This document shows positions 33,370-41,757 of a stretch of 64,000 bases of DNA, piece after piece (the stretch's first letter is position 1; each line of letters opens with the position of its first letter). The DNA is taken from contig JAFGTA010000101.1 of assembly GCA_016934355.1 (NCBI GenBank), positions 32,401 through 96,400 of the forward strand, read 5' to 3'. The notes under the pieces were generated by a model. The model ran no database searches. It saw only the letters and a list, made by a program, of their open reading frames with translations, and was not told where the DNA came from. Origin of the DNA: Candidatus Bathyarchaeota archaeon (GTDB lineage: Archaea; Thermoproteota; Bathyarchaeia; TCS64). The position numbers were made by a program, and so were the translations under genes.

Positions 33370-34845
33370 TTAAAGAGTATCGGGAAGCCCCTCACGCAGC
33401 CTCAGCCACATCTCGTACAGGCGGCCATACTCACGGTGGCTCTCCATCCTCGGGTGTACAGGCTCCATGAGGCGAACCATCCCCTCCACCGCCTCTCGGA
33501 AGCCCCGGTACGCCCCGGAACCCACCGCCGCGCAGACAGCTGTACCCACCGCCGTCCCATCGCTACACCTAGGCACAACGACGGGGACCCCCAGAACGTC
33601 CGCCTGAATCTGCACCCAGAGCCCCGACCTAGAGTTACCCCCACAGAACTTCAGGTAAGGAAACTCCAGCCCAGCCACCGAAGAGAGCCGTTCAAGGTTG
33701 GCCCTCACCGCGTAGCAGTTAGACTCCAAGACCGCTCTGGCGAGCTCTCCTGCCGAGAACTCCTTCAAACCGATCACCACATGCTGAATCGGGGTGTCCC
33801 CGAGATGGTCCTGACTCCAGTAAGGGGGCCCCGCGTCGAAGACGTGGGCGCCTAGGTACGCGTACAAGCCGTTTGAACCCACGGGAACCTTTGAAGCCAG
33901 CCCGTTAAGCGTCTCGTAGTCAGGGCATTCCCCGTAGTTGTCCCTTACCCATCTGTAAGCTTGCCCCGTGTAGCCCGCGTTGCTCTCCAATATCCATCTC
34001 CCCGGCTCGACGTGCATGTTTGTCCACGTCCGCCTCCTAGAATCGAAGACCGGCTCATCGGTAACGAGCTGAACTGGCGTAGTGGTTCCGCCCACCGCCG
34101 CAGCCTCGCCCTCGGTTACCCCCATCCCGATGAGGCCGCACTGCGTATCCGCGCCGCCCATGAACACCGGTGTACCCGGTGGTAGACCCGTGTCGGTGGA
34201 CGCCTCGGATGTAACTTCTCCCAGCTCTTCTCCGCTCCTGAGCACAGGAGGGAAGATGCTCTTCGGCAGGCTCAGCTCATCCATGAGCGTCCAGGCCCAG
34301 TCGTTGAGTCTGACATCGAATAGCGCCGTCTCGCACGCCGATGAGCCTTCGGTCGCAGCGTCGCCAGTTAAACAATAGTTCACCCAGTCGCTGACCATGA
34401 GGAAGTGCCTCACATCGGCGAGGACGCCTTTCTTCTCGTCATTCAGCCACGGGAGGATGGCCCCGGCTATCCAGTTGGGGACAGGCCAGTGCCCAGAGGA
34501 GTCGTACATCCTCTCCCCATGCCTCATCAGGGTCTCCTCGCCGTGCCGGAGGCTCTCCTCCGTCATCTCATACGAGACGCCCCTGTTCTCTGCGTCGAGT
34601 AGCACGTACTCCTCTCTCATGCTTGTGCAGCTTACCCCTGAGATTCTGGATGGATCAACGCCGCTCCTCAAGACCGCGTCTCTGACGGCTTCACAGATAA
34701 GCCGCCACGACGCCTCGGGCTTCCACTCATCCCTCTCCCATCGCCTGAAGGAGCTTCGAAGTATGCCGCCGTTCATGTCGACCAGAAACGCCTTCGCTCC
34801 GCCTGAGCCCGCGTCGAGGACGAGGAACACGTCCCCTCCAATCAA
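33370..34845 (-). CDS. FGGY-family carbohydrate kinase
   Basis: ATP-dependent sugar kinase of about 491 residues. N-terminal phosphate-1 motif VLDAGSGGAKAFLVDMNG, SCTSMREEYVLLDAEN (the SxREg-vLyD pattern recalls AI-2 kinase LsrK), ATP-site MGGADTQCGLIG and GGTTTPVQL, and C-terminal FCGGNSRSGLWVQIQADVLG with VPRCSDGTAVGTAVCA. The TTG at 34845 lies seven bases after the dehydrogenase stop; a GTG at 34830 has a stronger GGAGGGG site in front. Exact sugar unknown. The middle gene of the three-gene catabolic cassette. Confidence 0.88.
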   Translation of the reverse strand: MIGGDVFLVLDAGSGGAKAFLVDMNGGILRSSFRRWERDEWKPEASWRLICEAVRDAVLRSGVDPSRISGVSCTSMREEYVLLDAENRGVSYEMTEESLRHGEETLMRHGERMYDSSGHWPVPNWIAGAILPWLNDEKKGVLADVRHFLMVSDWVNYCLTGDAATEGSSACETALFDVRLNDWAWTLMDELSLPKSIFPPVLRSGEELGEVTSEASTDTGLPPGTPVFMGGADTQCGLIGMGVTEGEAAAVGGTTTPVQLVTDEPVFDSRRRTWTNMHVEPGRWILESNAGYTGQAYRWVRDNYGECPDYETLNGLASKVPVGSNGLYAYLGAHVFDAGPPYWSQDHLGDTPIQHVVIGLKEFSAGELARAVLESNCYAVRANLERLSSVAGLEFPYLKFCGGNSRSGLWVQIQADVLGVPVVVPRCSDGTAVGTAVCAAVGSGAYRGFREAVEGMVRLMEPVHPRMESHREYGRLYEMWLRLREGLPDTL

Positions 34846-34852
34846 CCTGCAG

Positions 34853-35938
34853 CTACCCCAGAACGGCTTTGTTCGTCACGTGGACAGGGTCTACGCCCTC
34901 GCCTCTCAGATAGGAGGCGACCTGTACGGCTATCTGCCGGTAGCCCCGCATCTCTGTCTCCGGCGACCTCCCAGCCGAGTGCGGCGTCAACGTAACGTTG
35001 TCCAGCTCCAGAAGCCTGTTCCCCGGCTTGATGGGATCGTCCTCGTAGACGTCGAGAGCGGCACCACCTATCCACCCCTTCCTAAGAGCCGTGCACAGCG
35101 CCTCCTCGTCGATGATGCCGCCCCTCGCGGTGTTGACGAGAACTGCGGTGGGCTTCATCTTCCTAAGTGTCTTCTCGTTCAGCATGTGTCTCGTATCAGG
35201 TGTCAGCTTGGCATGGACCGAGACAAAGTCTGATGTTGCCAGAAGCTCATCCAACCCAGTTTTTATGCATCCGTCCTTCATGAGCGATTTTTCATCAACA
35301 TATGGGTCGTATACCTTCACTTTCATGTCGAACGCCTTCGCCCTCTTCGCCACGCGGTAGCCTACCTGGCCGTAGCCGATGAGCCCCAAGGTCTTGCCGC
35401 TGAGCTCCATCCACCTGAAGCCATCCATGTAATCTTGCCTCCCTGATCCCTCGATCCGTTTGAAGTATTCGCCTGACCTCAACGCGTGGTGGTGCCTCGC
35501 GATGTTCCGTGACTCCGACAGAATGAAACCCAAGGTCTGATCGGCCACGCTCTCGGCGTTCCTTCCCACGGCGCGGAGCACGAGCACGCCCCTCTCCGTC
35601 GCCGCAGCCTGGTCAACGTTAACTGGCCCGCCCCGGGATATGCCTATAACCTTGAGACCCGGCGAGGCGTCCATTATCTCCCCTGTGAATGGCGCATAGC
35701 CTGAGACCGCGACCTCGGCGCCTCGCATGTTCTTCAGGATGTTAGACGAGTCGCCGTTCGCCTCCTTCACGCTGTTCTTGACCTCCGTACTCCACTTGAA
35801 GTCTCCCTCAACGTTCTCGACGAACCGGACTCCGTGGCCACCGAAGTCGTCGCCCAATGCCTCTGAGAAGGCGGTACGCCACATCTCCTCGGCCTCGAGC
35901 TTCATCCACCTATCATAAAGTACAATGATATCCGCCAA
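34853..35938 (-). CDS. D-isomer 2-hydroxyacid dehydrogenase (SerA-like)
   Basis: 361 residues, NAD(P)-dependent. It has the substrate-domain GISRGGPVNVDQAAATERGV, the Rossmann motif GLIGYGQVGYRVAKRAKAF, NTARGGIIDEEAL and the catalytic His in LTPHSAGRSPE. The N-terminus (residues 1-75) is longer than in phosphoglycerate dehydrogenase. It leads an operon with an FGGY kinase and a class II aldolase, which suggests oxidation/reduction of a sugar acid before phosphorylation rather than serine synthesis. TTG start. Confidence 0.85.
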   Translation of the reverse strand: MADIIVLYDRWMKLEAEEMWRTAFSEALGDDFGGHGVRFVENVEGDFKWSTEVKNSVKEANGDSSNILKNMRGAEVAVSGYAPFTGEIMDASPGLKVIGISRGGPVNVDQAAATERGVLVLRAVGRNAESVADQTLGFILSESRNIARHHHALRSGEYFKRIEGSGRQDYMDGFRWMELSGKTLGLIGYGQVGYRVAKRAKAFDMKVKVYDPYVDEKSLMKDGCIKTGLDELLATSDFVSVHAKLTPDTRHMLNEKTLRKMKPTAVLVNTARGGIIDEEALCTALRKGWIGGAALDVYEDDPIKPGNRLLELDNVTLTPHSAGRSPETEMRGYRQIAVQVASYLRGEGVDPVHVTNKAVLG

Positions 35939-36013
35939 TCTGAACGCCTCCTAGTGAAATCATGTGTAGGTATTAGAGCTTTACCCGAGGAAAAAACCGT
36001 AAAAAAGATGTGG

Positions 36014-36766
36014 TTAAGAGCGTTTTATAGCGCCGAAGTAGATGGCGACCGCGACGCTCGCGATGGCTACGACCACCGCCCCGTACATCATCATCTTAGT
36101 TGTGCCGAGGTTGGCTTGGAGTTGAAGGTAGTTCCTGTACATTTCGTCGTATTGGTCCTGCAGCTCTTCCGTCGCCTCTGAGTTCGGCGGATTCTGTAGT
36201 AGTTCGTTGTAGTCTGCCTGCAGCTCCGTGTACTTTTGGATGTTCTCTTGGTTCTGCGCCTGCAGTGTGTCGTATCCCATCTGTATCGTGTTGATCTGGA
36301 CTCTTAGGACCGCGAAGTCGGCCACGATGCTGTTGTAGTCCAGTATCTGGAACTCTTTAGCAGCCTCCACCACGCTGCCTATGGTCAGTTCTACGGTCCA
36401 CACGCCTTTCTTGTTCTCGACTGAGGTGCCGTAGATGTATATCGAGTCAAACACGATTCCCCAGTTTTCGCCTTCTATCTGAATTATCTCTACGGCGTTG
36501 GAGTCATATTGTTTGCCATCGGGATCGGTCCATACTACCCTCATGCTCAGTTCTGTGGTTGGTTCATCGATCTTTACCCAGAAACCAACTTTTTCGTTGT
36601 GCGTAAAAAACGCGCTCCCGCTGCCCTTGTGGTAAAGGGTGTCGGTCCTGTATCCGTAGCATGTCTCGTAATCTAGGATGTTGTACGCTTTCGCTGCTGG
36701 AAGTATCACTTGGAATGTGATTAATGCTATTAGAATGAGAGTGTAACAAACTCTTCGTGCTTTCAT
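36014..36766 (-). CDS. Exported coiled-coil surface protein
   Basis: 250 residues, not a recognised family. N-terminal signal peptide (RVCYTLILIALITFQVILPA, probable cut after AKA). Residues 30-145 form a beta-rich domain (GFWVKIDEPTTELSMRVVW, WTVELTIGSVVEAAKEFQIL). Residues 150-220 are a Gln/Glu/Asn-rich coiled coil, and a single C-terminal span (MMMYGAVVVAIASVAVAIYF) ends in KRS. The layout is that of a membrane-anchored stalk on the outer face. A strong TATA box (CTTTATAAAACC on the minus strand, about 36786-36797) precedes the ATG. Confidence 0.72.
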   Translation of the reverse strand: MKARRVCYTLILIALITFQVILPAAKAYNILDYETCYGYRTDTLYHKGSGSAFFTHNEKVGFWVKIDEPTTELSMRVVWTDPDGKQYDSNAVEIIQIEGENWGIVFDSIYIYGTSVENKKGVWTVELTIGSVVEAAKEFQILDYNSIVADFAVLRVQINTIQMGYDTLQAQNQENIQKYTELQADYNELLQNPPNSEATEELQDQYDEMYRNYLQLQANLGTTKMMMYGAVVVAIASVAVAIYFGAIKRS

Positions 36767-36932
36767 GGGTTCATCTACTCGCTATGGTTTTATAAAGTTA
36801 CTTTCAACTCCTGAGAGTAATATATGGTAGAATTAACAGCGAGACACTACCAAACACACCGTAAACATACTAGATCAATTAAATTTGACGCCAAAAATTG
36901 ATGATAATTTATTGGTTCAGATAAACTCCGTG

Positions 36933-38180
36933 CTACGTGATCGCGTCACAGACCTTATCCAGAATCCTCTTGGACACTTCAGTCTTCGAGGAGGAAACCC
37001 TCTCCACGCCTCGGCCCCCATCGACGATGAAAACCTCGTTCGTCTCCGTCCCAAAGCCTACGCCCTCCCTGGAGACATCGTTAGCCACTATGAGGTCCAT
37101 CCCAGCCTCCTTCATGCGCTTATACGCCCTCTCGATGAGCTCTTCGTCGCTGATGCCGTACTCGGCTTTGAACCCCACAAGGTAGATATCCGGGTCCACT
37201 CTCTTCACGTTCTCCACGATCTTGGGCAGAGGCACAAGATCAATGCTCCACCCGCTCCTTCCGGAAGGCGTCTTCTCCATCCTCCTGTCCAGCGGCCCAT
37301 AATCCGCCGCGGCGGCCGACAGTATCGCTGTGTGGTGCTTCCTCTCCTTAAGAGCCCCGGTCACCGCTTCCATCATCTCCCCGGTCGTCAGAACGTCGAT
37401 CACATCGGCCTCCCTAGGCGGCTTCTCCATACCCGGGCCGTAGACGAAGGTGACCTCAGCCCCTCGAGCCAACGCGTTCCTAGCCAAGGCGACCCCCATC
37501 TTCCCCGAGCTGGGGTTGGTTATGTACCTGAACGCGTCAAGATACGCCCTCGTCGGCCCCGCCGTTATAAGTATCCTCTTCCCGGCGAGGTCCTTCTCCA
37601 CGGTGAGCCTGTCCACGACTGCCTGAACGATGTCCTCCGTTCCGGGGATCTTCGCTTTTCCCTCTTCGAACCGGGGCATAAGCATCTTTACGCCGATGGA
37701 CTCAAGCTTCTCTACGTTCTCGATGACGATTGGGTGCTTATACATGGATGCGTGCATCGCGGGCGCGATTATGACGGGGATGCCTGCACCAATACCCGTT
37801 GTTAAGGTCGTGGTGACGGGTGTGTCGTCTATGCCCGACGCGACTTTACCTATTGTGTTGGCGGTGGAAGGCGCGACCAGTATTAGGTCGGCGCGTCTCT
37901 CGTGTTCACCTGCGTAGGTGACGTGCTCGATCTGGCCTGTGAGCTCGGTGACGACGGGGTTCCCGGTGGCCCACTCTACCATGTCTGGGTGGACGATCTG
38001 CTGGGCGCTCTTAGTCATGACGGCGTAGACGTCCGCTCCTCGCCTCATGAGTTCCCGGGCGATCTCTGTGCTCTTGATGGCTGCCACGCTTCCAGTGATG
38101 CAGAGGACGATCCTTTTCCCTGCGAGTTCACTTGATTTTGTGCCTATGATCTCCTTCGACGTGTGCTCACCGAACGCCAA
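36933..38180 (-). CDS. coaBC: Bifunctional phosphopantothenoylcysteine decarboxylase / phosphopantothenate-cysteine ligase
   Basis: CoA biosynthesis: adds cysteine to 4'-phosphopantothenate, then decarboxylates. The 415-residue product has a CoaC flavoprotein half (CITGSVAAIKSTEIAREL, LVAPSTANTIGKVASGI, and APAMHASMYKHP where the bacterial Asn is His, as usual in archaea) and a CoaB half from about 200 (ILITAGPTRAYLDAFRYITN, NPSSGKMGVALA, AILSAAAADYGP, IVANDVSREGVGFGTETNEV). The start is TTG; a later internal start is possible because residues 1-18 are not conserved. Confidence 0.95.
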   Translation of the reverse strand: MAFGEHTSKEIIGTKSSELAGKRIVLCITGSVAAIKSTEIARELMRRGADVYAVMTKSAQQIVHPDMVEWATGNPVVTELTGQIEHVTYAGEHERRADLILVAPSTANTIGKVASGIDDTPVTTTLTTGIGAGIPVIIAPAMHASMYKHPIVIENVEKLESIGVKMLMPRFEEGKAKIPGTEDIVQAVVDRLTVEKDLAGKRILITAGPTRAYLDAFRYITNPSSGKMGVALARNALARGAEVTFVYGPGMEKPPREADVIDVLTTGEMMEAVTGALKERKHHTAILSAAAADYGPLDRRMEKTPSGRSGWSIDLVPLPKIVENVKRVDPDIYLVGFKAEYGISDEELIERAYKRMKEAGMDLIVANDVSREGVGFGTETNEVFIVDGGRGVERVSSSKTEVSKRILDKVCDAIT

Positions 38181-38251
38181 GCTTGATGCCTCTCAATGGG
38201 GCAGTTTGTTCAAGTAATTAAGTCTTAGGAAATGAGAAAAGATGTGAGATA

Positions 38252-38389
38252 TTATTGCTCTTCGAGCTTTTCCTCGATATCGTCTAGTCTCTCGTGGATC
38301 GCTTCTAGCTTCTCTTCGATCGTATCGATCTTGTCTATAAGCGCCTGTATCTCTTTTTCAAGGTCGTCGATCTTTCGTTCGAGGCTCAT
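38252..38389 (-). CDS. 45-residue coiled-coil micro-protein
   Basis: Short gene starting at ATG and ending at TAA. The product is almost entirely a heptad-pattern helix: MSLERKIDDLEKEIQALIDK, then KIDTIEEKLEAIHERLDDIE and EKLEEQ. Leu/Ile repeat at a and d positions with charged Glu/Lys between. A TATA-like AAATTTATAAAC on the minus strand sits about 38 bases upstream of the ATG. No family assigned; it probably forms a homodimer or binds a larger coiled-coil partner. The purity of the heptads argues against chance. Confidence 0.6.
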   Translation of the reverse strand: MSLERKIDDLEKEIQALIDKIDTIEEKLEAIHERLDDIEEKLEEQ

Positions 38390-38421
38390 TGAGTATCGTT
38401 ATTTGGTTCGGCGTGGTCAGT

Positions 38422-38934
38422 TTATAAATTTGTCGAGACTCGCCTCTCCTCAGCGTCCCGTAGCATCTCCCTGTACCACTCTCCGTCCTGTTTAACATAG
38501 CTTTCCACATCGATTGTCATCGGCGTACCGTCATACCTGAGGATGATGACCTGCTCTATCTGGCTGTTTATGATCTTACGCTGACATCTCTGACAGGGTA
38601 AAGCCATAGTGTAATTACCGTCTGCGTCTAGCCCTGCCAAGTAGAGGATCGCCCCTATCCTGTCGGCTCTGTTGCTGTTGATGATGGCGTTCTCCTCGGC
38701 GTGCACCGCCGGGCAGTAGTCATATGCCACGCCCTTGGGGGAGCCCATGAGGTTCTTGATGCAGCCCACCTCGCTGCAGTTCACCACGCCCCGTGCGTTA
38801 CCGTTGTACCCGGTGCCTACAATGATGTTGTCCTTGACGATCACTGCGCCGAACTTGCGGCGGAGGCATGTGCTACGCGCCGCCACGCTGAGGGCTATGT
38901 TGAGGAAGTACATTGTCTTGTCGGGTCGGTCCAT
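38422..38934 (-). CDS. Deoxycytidylate (dCMP) deaminase
   Basis: Zinc enzyme turning dCMP into dUMP for thymidylate synthesis. I start at the ATG at 38934 (170 residues) because MDRPDKTMYFLNIALSVAAR aligns with the usual N-terminus and TTAAACTCTATA lies about 30 bases upstream; the frame is open to 39009. Active-site motifs: STCLRRKFGAVIVKDN, PAVHAEENAIINSNR (HAE) and MALPCQRCQRKIINSQI (PCxxC). The ComEB-like cysteines in NCSEVGCIKN fit the dCMP deaminase subgroup. Confidence 0.92.
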   Translation of the reverse strand: MDRPDKTMYFLNIALSVAARSTCLRRKFGAVIVKDNIIVGTGYNGNARGVVNCSEVGCIKNLMGSPKGVAYDYCPAVHAEENAIINSNRADRIGAILYLAGLDADGNYTMALPCQRCQRKIINSQIEQVIILRYDGTPMTIDVESYVKQDGEWYREMLRDAEERRVSTNL

Positions 38935-39026
38935 GGCGAATCTATCAAGCGTATAGAGTTTAATGTCTTTCCATGGGGGAACCCTTATTGTCTTAGAGCC
39001 CGATTTCATGAGGGGTGGGCGATGAT

Positions 39027-39137
39027 ATGTTTGCCCCTCTGAATAGTGATGAGGATCTTGAGTTTGGAGCCCGCCTCATCCGAAGGCTTCTTATCGGCCC
39101 CCGGATAATGGAGGTTGACCAGATATGCCGCTTATAG
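39027..39137 (+). CDS. Possible 36-residue upstream peptide of the tautomerase gene
   Basis: An ATG at 39027 with GGGTGGGCGATG upstream opens a frame coding MFAPLNSDEDLEFGARLIRR then LLIGPRIMEVDQICRL, ending 13 bases inside the tautomerase gene. The peptide has helix-like composition. It could be a real small protein translationally coupled to the tautomerase or simply a leader ORF. No family is recognised. Confidence 0.3.
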   Translation: MFAPLNSDEDLEFGARLIRRLLIGPRIMEVDQICRL

Positions 39138-39304
39138 AGGTTAAATGGTTCAAGGGAAGAGACAAGGAGACGAAGGCGAAGACCATCAAGCTCCTCACGG
39201 AAGCCATGTGTGAGGCTGTGGGTTGTGGACCCGACGCCGTCACCGTGATAATCCAAGACGTCGAGAAGTACGAGTGGGGAAAAGCGGGAAAGGCTTACAC
39301 CTAG
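39125..39304 (+). CDS. 4-oxalocrotonate tautomerase-family protein
   Basis: 59-residue enzyme of the tautomerase superfamily, whose amino-terminal proline (after removal of Met) is the catalytic base. The product begins MPLIEVKWFKGRDKETKAKT, followed by the helix IKLLTEAMCEAVGCGPDAVT, the strand VIIQDVEKYEWGKAGKAY and a stop. The Pro1, the GRD/TxE-type helix and the VIIQDV strand match the family and the length is normal. Substrate unknown. ATG preceded by GGAGGTTG at 39110-39117. It is convergent with lysS. Confidence 0.88.
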   Translation: MPLIEVKWFKGRDKETKAKTIKLLTEAMCEAVGCGPDAVTVIIQDVEKYEWGKAGKAYT

Positions 39305-39358
39305 CCATCCTAGAAAAACCCTATTTTTCTTTTTTCATTAATTTTCAGCGTCAAGTAG

Positions 39359-40972
39359 TCACTGCTTCAAGGCTGCTTGGAGCTCCTTTATGACAGACTC
39401 CTTGCCCACGAGCCCAACATAGGGGCCGAACCTTGGGCCTTGTGACTTCCCCAGCAGTATCTTGTACAGCACCGGGAACAGCTTCCTAGCCTTAACCCCA
39501 GTGCTCTTTGAGGCGTTGAAGACGGTGGCCTGGTACTCTTCCTCGTTTGACGCGGTTTTTAGCTCACCTACTATAGCCTCTACGGCTTTTTTCTCCTCGG
39601 GGCTGAGCTCCACCTGGACTGGCTCCTCTTCTTCAAAGTCCTTTATCCAGTTCAGGGACCGTTCCACCCGTTCATCTAAGCCGTAATCAGTCTCCTTCAG
39701 GTACCCGTACTCGTCAAGCTTGGCTCTGATGAAGTCATGCTCCGCCCCCTCAGGTGCGAACCTAGCTAGCTTTATCATGAGATTGAAGGGCACATGCACC
39801 TGGGGCTCCTCCGGTGGCTTCAGCAGGTGGGCGTACTCGTAGAGGCCTGTGAGTTTATACAGCTCAAGCTCGTCCTTTACCTTCCTCTTGCCGAAGTAGA
39901 CGTCCTCCAGATCGTCAAGCTCGTCCATGTGTACCGGTATGTCGTCCACTGAGCCGCTCTTGGTGCCGACGAAACGCTTGAATATCAACAGGTTGAGGCT
40001 CTCCTTGCTGCCGTACCTGTACCAGACCTGAGGCGTGAACACGTTGCCTGTGGATTTGCTTATCTTACGGCCGCCCCTGTCCACGAACATCTCGTACTGT
40101 ACGTGCATCGGCGGCTCCCAGCCGAAAATCTCTCTACATATCGCGTCGTTCACGTGCACAGAGTCAGCGATGTCCTTCCCGTAGGCTTCGAACCTGATGT
40201 CGAGGGCGTGCCACCTGGCGGCGAACTCCACCTTCCAGCTGAGCTTACCGTTGCCGCTGAGGACGTTGACCTCGCCTTCGTGCCCGCAGCCTTCCAGCCA
40301 CTGGCCTTTAACCTCCATGCCCTTGCACTCGTACTTGATGGTCTTGGTCTCGGGGTTGTAGTCGTGGGCGTTAGTTGTGTATATCCTGCCACAGTTCTCG
40401 CAGACCACGAAGTAGGGCAGCGCCTCGGTGTACTTCTCCTGTCCCGAAACCCTCTCGATTACTCTGCCCACCTTCTCGTGGTTGTCCAGGATCGTTATGA
40501 TCTCGTCGTTGAGGATACCCTCCTTATACACGTTGAACGCGGACATCGGCGTGTACTTCACGCCCGTGTAGTCCAACGCATCCTTGAGGAGGCTGCTCAT
40601 ATGCTCCCCGAAACTGAAATGGCAGTCACCGAAGATGTCCGGTATCGTGGCGACGCTGTACCCTAGCCATTTCTCAAGCTCGTCTGGCATCCCTCCGGGC
40701 ACCTTCCTGAGGCCGTCCTTGTCATCCGCGAACGCGATGTACTCGCTGGCGTAGCCCATGTTACCCGCGGCCAGCGCCACGGCGTAGTTCCTGAGCCCGT
40801 CTGCGAGGCTCCCTATGTGAGGGTACCCGCTAGCGCCCAGACCGCTCTCGGTGCGTATCCTGTCTAGGCTGCGCCCCAGCTTCTTCTCGCGCTTGATCAG
40901 CTCATCCGCCGCTTTGTCGTACCATGTACCTCTTCCGATTACTTTGGGATTCTCGATGGGTCGCAGTCTCAT
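39359..40972 (-). CDS. lysS: Lysyl-tRNA synthetase, class I
   Basis: Archaeal-type class I LysRS charging tRNA-Lys. From the ATG at 40972 the product is 537 residues. The class I signatures are ASGYPHIGSLADGLRNY (HIGH-like) and GGRKISKSTGNVFTPQ (KMSKS-like). A zinc region with CENCG and CxxxGC lies between them (about 200-240), and the C-terminal anticodon-binding helical bundle follows. The frame is open to 41002, but MRLRPIENPKVIGRG is the usual archaeal start region. No class II lysyl enzyme is seen here. Confidence 0.95.
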   Translation of the reverse strand: MRLRPIENPKVIGRGTWYDKAADELIKREKKLGRSLDRIRTESGLGASGYPHIGSLADGLRNYAVALAAGNMGYASEYIAFADDKDGLRKVPGGMPDELEKWLGYSVATIPDIFGDCHFSFGEHMSSLLKDALDYTGVKYTPMSAFNVYKEGILNDEIITILDNHEKVGRVIERVSGQEKYTEALPYFVVCENCGRIYTTNAHDYNPETKTIKYECKGMEVKGQWLEGCGHEGEVNVLSGNGKLSWKVEFAARWHALDIRFEAYGKDIADSVHVNDAICREIFGWEPPMHVQYEMFVDRGGRKISKSTGNVFTPQVWYRYGSKESLNLLIFKRFVGTKSGSVDDIPVHMDELDDLEDVYFGKRKVKDELELYKLTGLYEYAHLLKPPEEPQVHVPFNLMIKLARFAPEGAEHDFIRAKLDEYGYLKETDYGLDERVERSLNWIKDFEEEEPVQVELSPEEKKAVEAIVGELKTASNEEEYQATVFNASKSTGVKARKLFPVLYKILLGKSQGPRFGPYVGLVGKESVIKELQAALKQ

Positions 40973-41079
40973 CACCTTCACCTCGAATGGGTTCCTGTAC
41001 AATTTACACGGTCTCCCAGAAAAGAGTATCTTTACGTCGAGGCACTGGGTTTTTACCGGTGACGCCGTATCTTGTCATC

Positions 41080-41757
41080 ATGGGGGAGAGGAGGACAGGG
41101 AAACAGCCTGTGACAAGCGCCGTCATCACGCTATGCGTCCTCGTCTTCGTGGTCGCCATACTCGGTTCCGAGGAGCTAACGCTCGACCTGCTCTACACAT
41201 ATGGGCTAGTACCGGCGCGGGTCTTCGAGAGAGGCCTACTGAACCTCGTCTCGTACCAGTTCATCCATGTTAACCTGACGCACCTTGTCTCCAACATGTT
41301 CGTACTCTACGGCGTCGGCAGGGAAGTCGAGAGAAACATAGGGTCACCACGGTTCGCCCTCGTCTACCTCGCGTCGGGCGTAGCCGCTGGCTTCCTACAC
41401 GCCGTCTTCAACCCGTTCTCCACAGTACCCGTCATAGGGGCGTCTGGAGCTGTCTTCGGAATCATAGCAGTCCTACTGCTGCTGATGCCCTTCAAGATAA
41501 CCACCGCCTTAGTCCTGCCTCTCCCGGGGGTTGTCATGGGGCTCCTGCTGCTTGTCGTCGAGGTTACGGCCATACTGGTCAGCAGCGACGTCGGGATAGC
41601 CCACGACATCCACCTCTACGGGTTCCTCGTGGGCGGCCTCGGCGCCTTCGCAATAGACTACAACAAGGCCCTGAGAGGACTGGTGATAGCCGCCGTCATC
41701 CTGCTGGCGCTGTACCTCTGGGCGCTACACCTAGGAAGCCTGCCGCTCCCAGTCTAG
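41080..41757 (+). CDS. Rhomboid-family intramembrane serine protease
   Basis: Polytopic protease cutting within membrane helices. From the ATG at 41080 the product has 225 residues with about six spans. The catalytic pair is visible: Ser122 in IGASGAVFGI (GxSG) and His178 in AHDIHLYGFLVGGL (HxxxxGF/G-type); the L1/TM2 motif QFIHVNLTHLVSNM carries the conserved His/Asn. An in-frame GTG at 41059 is an alternative start. Its stop interlocks on CTAG with the HAD gene. Substrate unknown. Confidence 0.9.
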   Translation: MGERRTGKQPVTSAVITLCVLVFVVAILGSEELTLDLLYTYGLVPARVFERGLLNLVSYQFIHVNLTHLVSNMFVLYGVGREVERNIGSPRFALVYLASGVAAGFLHAVFNPFSTVPVIGASGAVFGIIAVLLLLMPFKITTALVLPLPGVVMGLLLLVVEVTAILVSSDVGIAHDIHLYGFLVGGLGAFAIDYNKALRGLVIAAVILLALYLWALHLGSLPLPV

